From: Bacteroidales bacterium
GTDB lineage: Bacteria; Bacteroidota; Bacteroidia; Bacteroidales; F082
NCBI GenBank assembly: GCA_017460915.1
Contig: JAFUAA010000048.1
Coordinates: 62,001 to 126,000, forward strand
DNA: 64,000 nt
Direction of reading: 5' to 3'
Part shown: piece by piece, positions 30,271-37,906 of the stretch
Numbering within the stretch: position 1 is the first letter of the stretch
How the letters are laid out: each line of letters opens with the position of its first letter
Notes under the pieces: model-generated
Told to the model about the DNA's origin: nothing
Database searches by the model: none
Seen by the model: the letters and a program-made list of their open reading frames with translations, nothing else
Position numbers and translations under genes: made by a program

Positions 30271-31032
30271 ATGAATATGAGAAATTTGAGGTGTTCATTG
30301 TCATTATTTAGTCTGATATTGGTATCATTGCTTATGTTGAACTCTTGTTCAACAAGCAAAAAGGCGGCAAACCGCAAAGGCGATGATGGTGTTGCCGTTA
30401 ATGCACCAGATTACAAGCAGATTAAAAAAGCAATTGAGTCGAAAGACAGCGAGTTGTATTACCCTGAATTGCTGAGGCGTTTTGAGGCGGCTGATACGAC
30501 TTTGACTGTTGAGCAAAACTACTATTTTTATTATGGTACAGCGACTCGTCCTGAGTATGACTCGTACAAGTCTGATAGTTTTGTATACGCTTTGTTGAAG
30601 GAATCGCTGAAAGGCGATACGCTTACAGAAGAGAATTGGCAGCAGGCAGCTGAAATCGTGGATAATTATCTTAAGGATGATCCCACCAATCTTCGATTCC
30701 ACATGTACAAACAAAATGTGTATTCTAATTTGTATGGTGAAGAATCGGAAGAAATGTATAATGCTTATATTCAAGTAGTAATGCTGTATTCAGCCATTGT
30801 TTCTACGGGTGATGGAAAAACACCAGAGACCGCCTTTCATGTAATTTGTATTTCGGATGAATATGCTTTGATGAGTATGGCTGGCCTCTTTCCGAAGAGT
30901 CAGGCACTGATTGAAAAGCATGGGAGGTCGTATGATACGATGGACCTGGAAGAAAATGAATATGGTTTGGAAACCTTGTATTTTGATATTACGGTTAGTT
31001 TTGAAGCAATGAATAAGATGTTTGGGCATTAA
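30271..31032 (+). CDS. DUF4919-like lipoprotein
   Basis: A 253-residue protein with lipoprotein signal (LILVSLLMLNSC). The mature part (APDYKQIKKAIESKDSELYY, then YYFYYGTATRPEYDSYK and LYFDITVSFEAMNKMFG) matches my recollection of DUF4919 proteins of Bacteroidetes, which are mostly helical with TPR-like spacing. Function unknown. Two possible starts (30271 and 30277) differ by two residues. Followed by another small secreted protein on the same strand. Confidence 0.7.
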   Translation: MNMRNLRCSLSLFSLILVSLLMLNSCSTSKKAANRKGDDGVAVNAPDYKQIKKAIESKDSELYYPELLRRFEAADTTLTVEQNYYFYYGTATRPEYDSYKSDSFVYALLKESLKGDTLTEENWQQAAEIVDNYLKDDPTNLRFHMYKQNVYSNLYGEESEEMYNAYIQVVMLYSAIVSTGDGKTPETAFHVICISDEYALMSMAGLFPKSQALIEKHGRSYDTMDLEENEYGLETLYFDITVSFEAMNKMFGH

Positions 31033-31059
31033 GGAATTGAAATTATAGATATGTGCAAG

Positions 31060-31608
31060 ATGAAAAACCTACTCCTCACCCTACTAATCCTCTTCGCCAT
31101 CACCGCATCAGCCCAAGAGCACATCGACTTTATGGGCATTCCAGTTGACGGAATCCAGGCGGAGCTCTTCGGGAAACTGAAGGAAAAAGGATTCCAAGAG
31201 ACGGACGATTCCAATGTGTTGAAAGGCCTGTTCGATGACCTTCCCGTTGAAGTGCTCGTTTTGGATAATGTTCGGGGCAAAGTGTATGAGATGGACATCC
31301 GGCACGAGGTGGGGAACGACGAGGCTTTGGCCATCGAGCGATACAACAGCCTGCTTCTGAAGTTCAAGAACGACCCGAAATACAACGACACTTATTCCGA
31401 GTTAATCCCAGAAGGCGAGCCGATTGGCGAAAAATTAAGGTCTGACACACACTTATATACCGCCTGCTTCACTCAAAGCGGGAAACACGGCTATGTCCGC
31501 ATCAAACTGTTCAAGACGAACAATTGGAAAGATGAAAAATGGTACAAATTGGCCAGTTTTGTCATCGAGATAGAATATGTCAACGCGGCCAATTCGCCCA
31601 ATGGATAA
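31060..31608 (+). CDS. Small secreted protein, function unknown
   Basis: A 182-residue protein starting MKNLLLTLLILFAITASAQ, a signal peptase I-type signal. The mature part (IDFMGIPVDGIQAELFGKLK, then LDNVRGKVYEMDIRHEV) has the feel of Bacteroidetes periplasmic proteins with a repeated alpha/beta unit, but I do not recognise a family. The ATG at 31060 is favoured over the one at 31051 by the signal peptide. It may be co-transcribed with the upstream lipoprotein (27 bp apart). Confidence 0.65.
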   Translation: MKNLLLTLLILFAITASAQEHIDFMGIPVDGIQAELFGKLKEKGFQETDDSNVLKGLFDDLPVEVLVLDNVRGKVYEMDIRHEVGNDEALAIERYNSLLLKFKNDPKYNDTYSELIPEGEPIGEKLRSDTHLYTACFTQSGKHGYVRIKLFKTNNWKDEKWYKLASFVIEIEYVNAANSPNG

Positions 31609-31631
31609 ACATTCGAATAAAATGAATAAGA

Positions 31632-31790
31632 AACTACGAATTGAACGAGTTTTACGAATGGCTTTGCCTAAATTTTGCAGCCAAAGCTGCGAATTTGTAC
31701 GAATGAATCCGTATAGCATTCGTATCATTTCGCAACGAAGTTGCAAAATTCAATTCGTGCAGATTCGTTTTATTTGTGCAATTCGTAGTT
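31632..31790. repeat. MITE-like structured repeat, ACGAATT type
   Basis: Terminal inverted arms of 12 bp (31632-31643, AACTACGAATTG; 31779-31790). Nested inside: AATTTTGC (31671-31678) with GCAAAATT (31743-31750); a hairpin TACGAATG (31698-31705) with CATTCGTA (31717-31724); small hairpins GCAGC-CAAA-GCTGC (31677-31690) and GCAAC-GAA-GTTGC (31732-31744). No coding potential. Same plan as 44620-44779. Confidence 0.75.
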
Positions 31791-31823
31791 AAATATTGAA
31801 ATAACAAAATAAACCAACTGAAT

Positions 31824-32918
31824 ATGAAAAGATTACTAGTCTTAACCGGTGGCGGCGATTGCCCAGGCCTGAACGCCGTCATTCGCGCCATCGTCAAGCG
31901 GGCCTCCCAAGAGAAGGATTGGGAAGTGCTCGGAAGCATTCAAGCCTACAACGGCATCCTTTGGGAGCCTACCGAGGTCGTCAGGCTGACGCCCGAGTCG
32001 GTGCGTGGCATCCACTTTCGTGGAGGCACCATCATCGAGACCACCAACAAGGGCGGCCCGTTCAACTGGCCCATCAAGAACAACGACGGCACTTGGAGCA
32101 CCGTCGACCGCTCTGACGAAATGCTCCGCAAGTTGCAATATATGGGCATCGACGCAGTCATCAGCATCGGCGGCGACGGCTCGCAGCGCATCTCGCAAAA
32201 ACTCTACGAGAAGGGCCTGAACATCATCGGCGTGCCCAAGACCATCGACAACGACCTCTCCTCAACGGAATGCACCTTCGGCTTCCAGACTGCCGTGCAA
32301 ATCGCCACGGAAGCGGTGGATAAATTAGTGACGACGGCGGCTTCGCACAACCGCGTCTTCGTCCTCGAAGTGATGGGTCGTGATGCCGGATGGATTGCCT
32401 TGCACAGCGCCATCGCTGGTGGCGCCGAGGTGTGCCTGCTGCCTGAGTTCCCTTACGACATCAACATCGTGAAGGAGCGCTTGGAGCGTCGTTTCAAGAA
32501 CGACCGTGGCTTTGCCGTGGTGGTGGCTTCGGAAGGCGCGCGCCCGAAGGACGGCCAGCAGGTCTTTGAAATCAGCACCGAGGTCGGCTATGAAAACAAG
32601 AAATTAGGCGGCATCGGTCGGCGTTTCATCGAAGAAATGAAAGCCGCTGGCTTCACCCACGACATGCGCGAGACCACGTTGGGTCACTTGCAGCGCGGTG
32701 GCGTGCCGATTGCCTACGACCGCGTGCTTTCGGCCGAATTTGGCGTAAAGGCCTTCGAGATGGTGCTCAACGGCCAGTTCGGTCAGATGGTGGCCTATCA
32801 TCATCCCGACGTGGTGGCAGTCTCGCTCAAGGAAGCCATCTCCAAGCCCAACCTCGTCACTGCCGACAGCGACTTGGTGCGCACCGCTCTTGGACTGAAT
32901 ATCTCACTGGGAATATGA
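31824..32918 (+). CDS. pfkA: 6-phosphofructokinase, group III type
   Basis: This phosphorylates fructose 6-phosphate in glycolysis. The 364-residue protein has GGGDCPGLNAVIR, the nucleotide-site SIGGDGSQ, the catalytic VPKTIDNDL and MGRDAGWIAL, and LGHLQRGG. Gly rather than Asp in GGDGS points to ATP as phosphoryl donor, while Lys in PKTIDND is typical of the pyrophosphate and group III enzymes; the combination is that of group III PFKs. The stop overlaps the comB start (ATGA at 32915-32918), so the two genes are translationally coupled. Confidence 0.93.
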   Translation: MKRLLVLTGGGDCPGLNAVIRAIVKRASQEKDWEVLGSIQAYNGILWEPTEVVRLTPESVRGIHFRGGTIIETTNKGGPFNWPIKNNDGTWSTVDRSDEMLRKLQYMGIDAVISIGGDGSQRISQKLYEKGLNIIGVPKTIDNDLSSTECTFGFQTAVQIATEAVDKLVTTAASHNRVFVLEVMGRDAGWIALHSAIAGGAEVCLLPEFPYDINIVKERLERRFKNDRGFAVVVASEGARPKDGQQVFEISTEVGYENKKLGGIGRRFIEEMKAAGFTHDMRETTLGHLQRGGVPIAYDRVLSAEFGVKAFEMVLNGQFGQMVAYHHPDVVAVSLKEAISKPNLVTADSDLVRTALGLNISLGI

Positions 32919-33685
32919 ACATTAGCGTTATCCCAACCGCCCAGCAAGCCCAAGGCCTCGATTTCAGTGGGAAAACTGCCGTTGTGATCGATGTCCTGCG
33001 GGCTACTTCGGTCATTACTACCGCTTTGGCAAACGGCGCACAATGCGTCGTTCCCGTCAAGACGGTGGAGGAAGCGCAAAGCCTTTTTGTCGCCTCCGAT
33101 GCCGCTACCACCTTGCGCGGTGGCGAGCGCAATGCCTTGAAAATCGATGGCTTCGAGTTGGACAACTCGCCTTTGGAATACACGAAGGAAAGGGTAGGAG
33201 GGAAGACCGTCATCCTCACTACGACCAACGGCACCAATGCCATTAATAATGTAAAAGGTGCCGATGAGGTGGTGCTGGCGTGTTTTAGGAATGCCGCTGC
33301 TGTGGTTGATTATCTGTTGCGATTGCTACCATGTGACAGCCCTACAGCCGACCACGTAGGGCTGTCGTACCACGGCAGTCGCAACGTGGTCATTGTCTGC
33401 TCAGGCACCGAAGGCTGTTTTTCCATGGACGACGGCCTTTGCGCGGGAATGTTGATTGCATCATTGCGACAGAAAACTGAGGTCGAGACCGATGATTTTG
33501 GAGGTTTATTGAGTTGGTTTTACATCCAGAACAAGGATGATCTTCGCAAAACGCTTTCAGGCTGTTTCCATCTGAAGCGACTGATTTCCATGGGTTTTTC
33601 CAACGATGTCGGTTTTTGCCTTGAGGCAAATGTGGCATCAACGGTACCTGTCGTTAGCGGTAAAGAAGTGATAGGATTCCAATAA
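32915..33685 (+). CDS. comB: 2-phosphosulfolactate phosphatase-like protein (ComB family)
   Basis: The ComB family hydrolyses 2-phosphosulfolactate in archaeal coenzyme M synthesis; bacterial members are common but rarely tested. The 256-residue protein shows AVVIDVLRATSVITTALANG, the conserved RGGERNALKIDGFELDNSP, ILTTTNGTNAI, VCSGTEGCFSMDDGLCAGML and FCLEANVASTVPVV. The start overlaps pfkA by four bases. A GTAGGGCTGTC-type repeat is embedded at 33335-33385, encoding an extra loop (CDSPTADHVGLSYHGS) between two conserved blocks without breaking the frame. Confidence 0.88.
   Translation: MNISVIPTAQQAQGLDFSGKTAVVIDVLRATSVITTALANGAQCVVPVKTVEEAQSLFVASDAATTLRGGERNALKIDGFELDNSPLEYTKERVGGKTVILTTTNGTNAINNVKGADEVVLACFRNAAAVVDYLLRLLPCDSPTADHVGLSYHGSRNVVIVCSGTEGCFSMDDGLCAGMLIASLRQKTEVETDDFGGLLSWFYIQNKDDLRKTLSGCFHLKRLISMGFSNDVGFCLEANVASTVPVVSGKEVIGFQ
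33335..33385. repeat. GTAGGGCTGTC-family repeat inside comB
   Basis: GACAGCCCTAC (33335-33345) and GTAGGGCTGTC (33356-33366) are perfect inverted copies, followed by GGCAGTC (33374-33380), as in the intergenic copy at 29471-29499. Confidence 0.8.
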
Positions 33686-33694
33686 TCGTTCTCT

Positions 33695-34324
33695 ATGAAA
33701 AAAGCACTTTGTATTTTGTTGATGTTTTGTGTGGCCTTCGTTTCGTGCAAGAAGAAAGACGACCCTAACTATGTGGAACCTCATGTCCCTTATGTTCCTA
33801 CATACGAAATAGGGGATTATTTCCGAAACGACACCTTGGAGGGTGTGGTCTTTTATACATATGGAATGCATAATGGGCTGATGGTCAGCCTTGAAGAAAA
33901 CCAATTGCCATGGTGTGTGACGAGTTATACGACAATTGAGACGGGAGCCACCAATCCCTATGATGGCTGGAACAACACCAATATCGTGATGTCAAACCAC
34001 GACCTTTATTATTATCCTGCCATCAATTGGACCTATCAACGAAACACATGGCATCTCGTCCATTATGATCAACGTCTGATATCGAGCAAGCAATGGTATG
34101 TGCCTTCCACTACCGAAATGCGTTATCTTTTGCTCAACCAAGAAGCGGTGAACAAGACACTCGACTCATTGGGCTATCCAATGTTGGAGGACAAGGTTTA
34201 CTGGTCGAGCACGGAGACGGGCACACGAGGTGCCGCCGCCGTGCGCTTGCAAAACGGACAGATTGTCATCAGCGAATCGTTGAAAGACCAAGTGCTCTAC
34301 GTGAGGGCCATTCGGAACTTCTGA
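33695..34324 (+). CDS. Lipoprotein with DUF1566-like domain
   Basis: A 209-residue protein with signal MKKALCILLMFCVAFVSC (Cys at 18) followed by KKKDDPN. The C-terminal half has the pattern of Fibrobacter-paralogue/DUF1566 domains: WYVPSTTEMRYLL, YWSSTETGTRGAAAVRLQNG and VLYVRAIRNF. These occur in surface lipoproteins of Bacteroidetes and are related to C-type-lectin-like folds; function unknown. It is 9 bp downstream of comB and convergent with the DUF1846 gene, 2 bp away. Confidence 0.75.
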   Translation: MKKALCILLMFCVAFVSCKKKDDPNYVEPHVPYVPTYEIGDYFRNDTLEGVVFYTYGMHNGLMVSLEENQLPWCVTSYTTIETGATNPYDGWNNTNIVMSNHDLYYYPAINWTYQRNTWHLVHYDQRLISSKQWYVPSTTEMRYLLLNQEAVNKTLDSLGYPMLEDKVYWSSTETGTRGAAAVRLQNGQIVISESLKDQVLYVRAIRNF

Positions 34325-34326
34325 AA

Positions 34327-35802
34327 TCATTTCTTCGCTACGGGGTCGCAGGTCAAGTCGATGCCGAGCTTCTTGAAAATCTTCTGATCCACCTCGCTGA
34401 GCATCACTGTGCTATGCACCTGACAACCTTTGAGTTGCGGCAGGCATTCAAGGGCTTTCTTGCAGTTTTCGTCCCAGAGGCTCAGCATGGAAATGGCCAC
34501 CAAGACCTCGTCGGTGTGTAATCTCGGGTTGTTGCCGTGCAGGAAGTTGACCTTGGTCGTCTGGATGGGTTCAATCATGGCCTGCGGGATGAGCTTCACG
34601 TCGTGGTCGATGCCTGCCAGATGCTTGGTGGCGTTGAGCAGCAACGCCGCGCTGGGACCGAGCAGGGCGCTGGTGTGCGCCGTGATGATAGTGCCGTCAG
34701 CCAACTCGATGGCGGCCGAGGCCACACCTTCCTGTTCCTTGCGCTCCTTGGCGGCGATGGTGGTCTTGCGGTCGGCGGTGCTGATGCGGGCTTGCTTCAT
34801 CAGCAAGGCGATTTTGTTCACCTCGTTTTCAGAGCCTTTGCCTTTGGCCAAATTGCAGAGGGCAGCATAATAACGACGGATGATTTCCTGCTTCGAGGCT
34901 TCGCAGCACACCTCGTCGTCGCTGAGGCAATAGCCCACCATGTTGACACCCATATCGGTCGGCGACTTGTAAGGATTCTCACCATAGATGGACTCGAAAA
35001 TCGCGTTCAGCACAGGGAAAATCTCGATGTCGCGGTTGTAGTTGACAGCCGTTTTGCCGTAGGCTTCCAGATGGAACGGGTCAATCATGTTCACATCGTT
35101 GAGGTCGGCGGTGGCGGCTTCGTAGGCCACATTGACGGGGTGCTTCAGCGGCAGGTTCCACACGGGGAAGGTCTCAAACTTGGCGTAGCCCGCCTTGATG
35201 CCGCGCTTGTGTTCTTGATAGAGTTGGCTGAGGCAAACGGCCATTTTGCCGCTGCCCGGACCGGGAGCCGTGATGACGACCAGCGGACGGGTGGTCTCCA
35301 CATAATCGTTGCGCCCGAAGCCTTCATCGGAATCGATGAGGGCCACGTTGTTGGGATAGCCTTCGATGAGGCGGTGATAATAGACTTTGATGCCCATGCG
35401 TTCCAGACGTTGGCGATAAGCATCGGCGCTGGCCTGACCGTTGTAGTGCGTGATGACCACGGAGTTGACCATGAAACCACGCTCCATAAACACGTCGCGC
35501 AGGCGCAAAACATCCACATCGTAAGTGATGCCGAGGTCGCCGCGCACCTTGTTTTTCTCGATGTCGACGGCGCTGATGACCATGACGATTTCGGCCACGT
35601 CGACCAACTGCATCAGCATTTTCAGTTTGTTGTCAGGTTGGAAGCCAGGCAATACGCGACTGGCGTGGAAATCGTCGAAGAGTTTTCCGCCAAATTCGAG
35701 ATAAAGTTTGTCGCCAAATTGGGCGATGCGTTCCTTGATGTGTTCAGACTGGATTTTGAGGTATTTTTCGCTGTCGAACCCGTATTTATGCGTGTCTTTC
35801 AT
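34327..35802 (-). CDS. DUF1846 (UPF0371) family protein
   Basis: A 491-residue cytoplasmic protein. N-terminal GFDSEKYLKIQSEHIKERI and LYLEFGGKLFDDFHASRVLP, then a P-loop-like APGPGSGKMAVCLSQLYQEH, and a conserved PVWNLPLKHPVN block are characteristic of DUF1846, a nearly constant-length family without a settled function, though it contains nucleotide-binding-like features. Promoter TATCTTTGC is at 35837-35829 on the minus strand. It shares an upstream region with the divergent outer-membrane pseudogene. Confidence 0.92.
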   Translation of the reverse strand: MKDTHKYGFDSEKYLKIQSEHIKERIAQFGDKLYLEFGGKLFDDFHASRVLPGFQPDNKLKMLMQLVDVAEIVMVISAVDIEKNKVRGDLGITYDVDVLRLRDVFMERGFMVNSVVITHYNGQASADAYRQRLERMGIKVYYHRLIEGYPNNVALIDSDEGFGRNDYVETTRPLVVITAPGPGSGKMAVCLSQLYQEHKRGIKAGYAKFETFPVWNLPLKHPVNVAYEAATADLNDVNMIDPFHLEAYGKTAVNYNRDIEIFPVLNAIFESIYGENPYKSPTDMGVNMVGYCLSDDEVCCEASKQEIIRRYYAALCNLAKGKGSENEVNKIALLMKQARISTADRKTTIAAKERKEQEGVASAAIELADGTIITAHTSALLGPSAALLLNATKHLAGIDHDVKLIPQAMIEPIQTTKVNFLHGNNPRLHTDEVLVAISMLSLWDENCKKALECLPQLKGCQVHSTVMLSEVDQKIFKKLGIDLTCDPVAKK

Positions 35803-35828
35803 AGTGCTTGAAAATTAAAATACGGGAT

Positions 35829-35886
35829 GCAAAGATACAAAAAAAACAATTTGCTTGCTGGACAAAGCAAAAAAACATATTTTTGC
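35829..35886. promoter_or_regulatory. Divergent promoters, DUF1846 and the outer-membrane pseudogene
   Basis: Minus-strand TATCTTTGC at 35829-35837 and plus-strand TATTTTTGC at 35878-35886. Confidence 0.6.
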
Positions 35887-35923
35887 GATGAAAATCACAT
35901 TCATTCATTAAAACACAAACAAC

Positions 35924-36373
35924 ATGAAAAAAGTTCTCTTTATTGCATTACTGGCTTTGTTCACAGTGCAGGCCACGGCCCAACGTGTCCCCAACGAAAA
36001 GAAGATGTCCATCGTAGCAGGTTTCCTGTAAGGCGGAGGAGGCCTTGTCGGAGCTGATTTTGAGTTTATGTTTAGCAACCACTTTAGTGCTCAAGCAGGA
36101 ATGGGATTAACTAGTTTTGGTGGTGGCATCAATTACCACTTCAAGCCGTACATCAACAGCTCCATGATTTCACTGATGTATTGGCATCAGGGCCTAGGCA
36201 ACACCTATACCCAGGCTGTAGTTGGCCCCGTTTACACCTTTAGGGCTCCCAAGGTGTTCCAGTTTCAAATAGGTCTTGGAGCAAGAGTCGGCGAAGGACC
36301 TGCACTTCCAGAAGCCAACAAAGATGTGCCTATGATGCTACTTTATAGCATCGGTGTTTACTTCCCCTTATAA
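35924..36373 (+). pseudogene. Small outer-membrane beta-barrel protein with in-frame stop
   Basis: The ATG at 35924 opens a signal peptide (MKKVLFIALLALFTVQATAQ), then RVPNEKKMSIVAGFL, then TAA at 36029-36031 (codon 36). The same frame continues without a break to 36373: GGGGLVGADFEFMFSNHFSA, GINYHFKPYINSSMISLMYW, and a final strand ending GVYFPL. The 149-residue product would be a small outer-membrane barrel of the OmpW/OmpA-like kind. One base substitution explains the damage, since no frameshift is present. Promoter and terminator hairpin are still in place, so the inactivation is probably recent, or the stop is read through. Confidence 0.75.
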
Positions 36374-36397
36374 GCATAACACATAGAACAACAAAAA

Positions 36398-36424
36398 AAG
36401 GTCGCTCAACGAGCGACCTTTTGC
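36398..36424. terminator. Bidirectional rho-independent terminator
   Basis: AGGTCGCTC and GAGCGACCT pair around AAC, with an A-run before and TTTT after. It serves the outer-membrane pseudogene on the plus strand and glyA on the minus strand. Confidence 0.85.
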
Positions 36425-36441
36425 GTTTTGGAAATGATGGT

Positions 36442-37740
36442 TTACCAAGCAAACAGCGGATAGTCCTTCATCATCTTGTTGACTTCGGCGCGGACGGCTG
36501 CAATCTTGGCCTCCGAAGCGGTCTTGGTTTCAGGATTGATGTCGCTGATAACGTCGTCGATCATGTCAACGATGACGGCCATCTTGTCTTGCTTCAGGCC
36601 ACGGGTGGTGATGGCGGGCGTACCGACGCGCAAACCCGAGGTGAGGAACGGTGAGCGGCTGTCAAACGGCACCATATTCTTGTTGACGGTGATGTCGGCC
36701 AAAACGAGGGTGTTCTCGACCATCTTACCCGTGATTTCCGGGAACTTGCCACGGAGGTCAATCAACATGCTGTGGTTGTCGGTGCCGCCGCTGATGACTT
36801 GATAGCCCTTGTCGACAAAGGCTTGAGCCATGACGCTGGCGTTCTTCTTCGCCTGCATAATGTACTCCTTGTACTCGTCGCTGAGGGCTTCGCCGAAAGC
36901 GACGGCCTTGGAGGCGATGACATGCTCCAAAGGGCCACCTTGGATGCCTGGGAACACGGCGCTGTTAATCAGTGCCGACATCATCTTCGTATCGCCCTTC
37001 GGGGTCTTGCGGCCACGCGGGTCTTCGAAGTCGTGACGGATGAGGATCATGCCGCCGCGAGGGCCACGCAAGGTCTTGTGGGTCGTGGTGGTGATGAGGT
37101 GGCAGTACTCCAGCGGGTCGTTCAAGAGACCCTTGGCGATGAGGCCAGCGGGGTGGCTCACGTCGGCCATGAGGACGGCTCCCACCTTGTCGGCGATTTC
37201 GCGCATGCGCTTGTAGTCCCAGTCGCGGCTATAAGCTGAAGCACCGGCGATGATGAGTTTAGGCTTGCACTCAAGGGCGATCTTCTCCATCTCGTCGTAG
37301 TCGACGCGACCCGTTTCCTTCGAAACGTGGTAGGCGACGGGCTTGTAGAGCATACCCGACATGTTGACCGGGCTGCCGTGCGAGAGGTGACCGCCGTGCG
37401 AGAGGTCGAGACCCATGAAGGTGTCGCCAGGTTCAAGCAGGGCTTGCATCACGGCCATGTTGGCCTGGGCGCCCGAGTGGGGTTGCACGTTGGCAAAGGT
37501 GGCGTTGAACAGTTGGCAGGCGCGGTCGATGGCGATTTGCTCGCTTTGGTCGACGATTTGGCAGCCGCCGTAATAACGCTTGCCAGGATAACCCTCGGCA
37601 TATTTGTTGGTCATGACTGAACCCATGGCCTCCAGAACTTGCTCACTGACAAAGTTTTCCGAAGCGATGAGCTCGATTCCGTGCATCTGACGCTCTTTCT
37701 CTTGGCGAATCAGATCAAAGATTTTTTCGTCTCTTTTCAT
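36442..37740 (-). CDS. glyA: Serine hydroxymethyltransferase
   Basis: A PLP enzyme interconverting serine and glycine with tetrahydrofolate, the main source of one-carbon units. The 432-residue protein has [34 protein letters not shown], and the PLP lysine in [14 protein letters not shown] (about residue 235). Length and N-terminus are normal. It is convergent with the plus-strand gene at 35924 and shares the terminator at 36398-36424; it is divergent from glnS. Confidence 0.98.
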   Translation of the reverse strand: MKRDEKIFDLIRQEKERQMHGIELIASENFVSEQVLEAMGSVMTNKYAEGYPGKRYYGGCQIVDQSEQIAIDRACQLFNATFANVQPHSGAQANMAVMQALLEPGDTFMGLDLSHGGHLSHGSPVNMSGMLYKPVAYHVSKETGRVDYDEMEKIALECKPKLIIAGASAYSRDWDYKRMREIADKVGAVLMADVSHPAGLIAKGLLNDPLEYCHLITTTTHKTLRGPRGGMILIRHDFEDPRGRKTPKGDTKMMSALINSAVFPGIQGGPLEHVIASKAVAFGEALSDEYKEYIMQAKKNASVMAQAFVDKGYQVISGGTDNHSMLIDLRGKFPEITGKMVENTLVLADITVNKNMVPFDSRSPFLTSGLRVGTPAITTRGLKQDKMAVIVDMIDDVISDINPETKTASEAKIAAVRAEVNKMMKDYPLFAW

Positions 37741-37874
37741 TATTCTGTATTTAAGATTTAAAATTCAAAGATTCAACAACTGATTTTCGCTGCAAAGGTG
37801 CGAAATTTTTATGAGGTGTGGAAAAAATATGTGGTTTATTTTTGTCGGATGCACTTTTGTTTTCCGTTTTGACG

Positions 37875-37883
37875 TATTTTTGC
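37875..37883 (+). promoter_or_regulatory. glnS promoter -7 element
   Basis: TATTTTTGC, 24 nt upstream of the glnS ATG; TTTTG at 37855-37859 is a possible -33 box. Confidence 0.55.
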
Positions 37884-37906
37884 GCCTTAATTCAATCCTT
37901 ACGATT

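Noticed and set aside
34537..35811. 424-residue open frame antisense to the DUF1846 gene
   Set aside because: Shadow frame; the opposite strand encodes a full-length family member with its own promoter.
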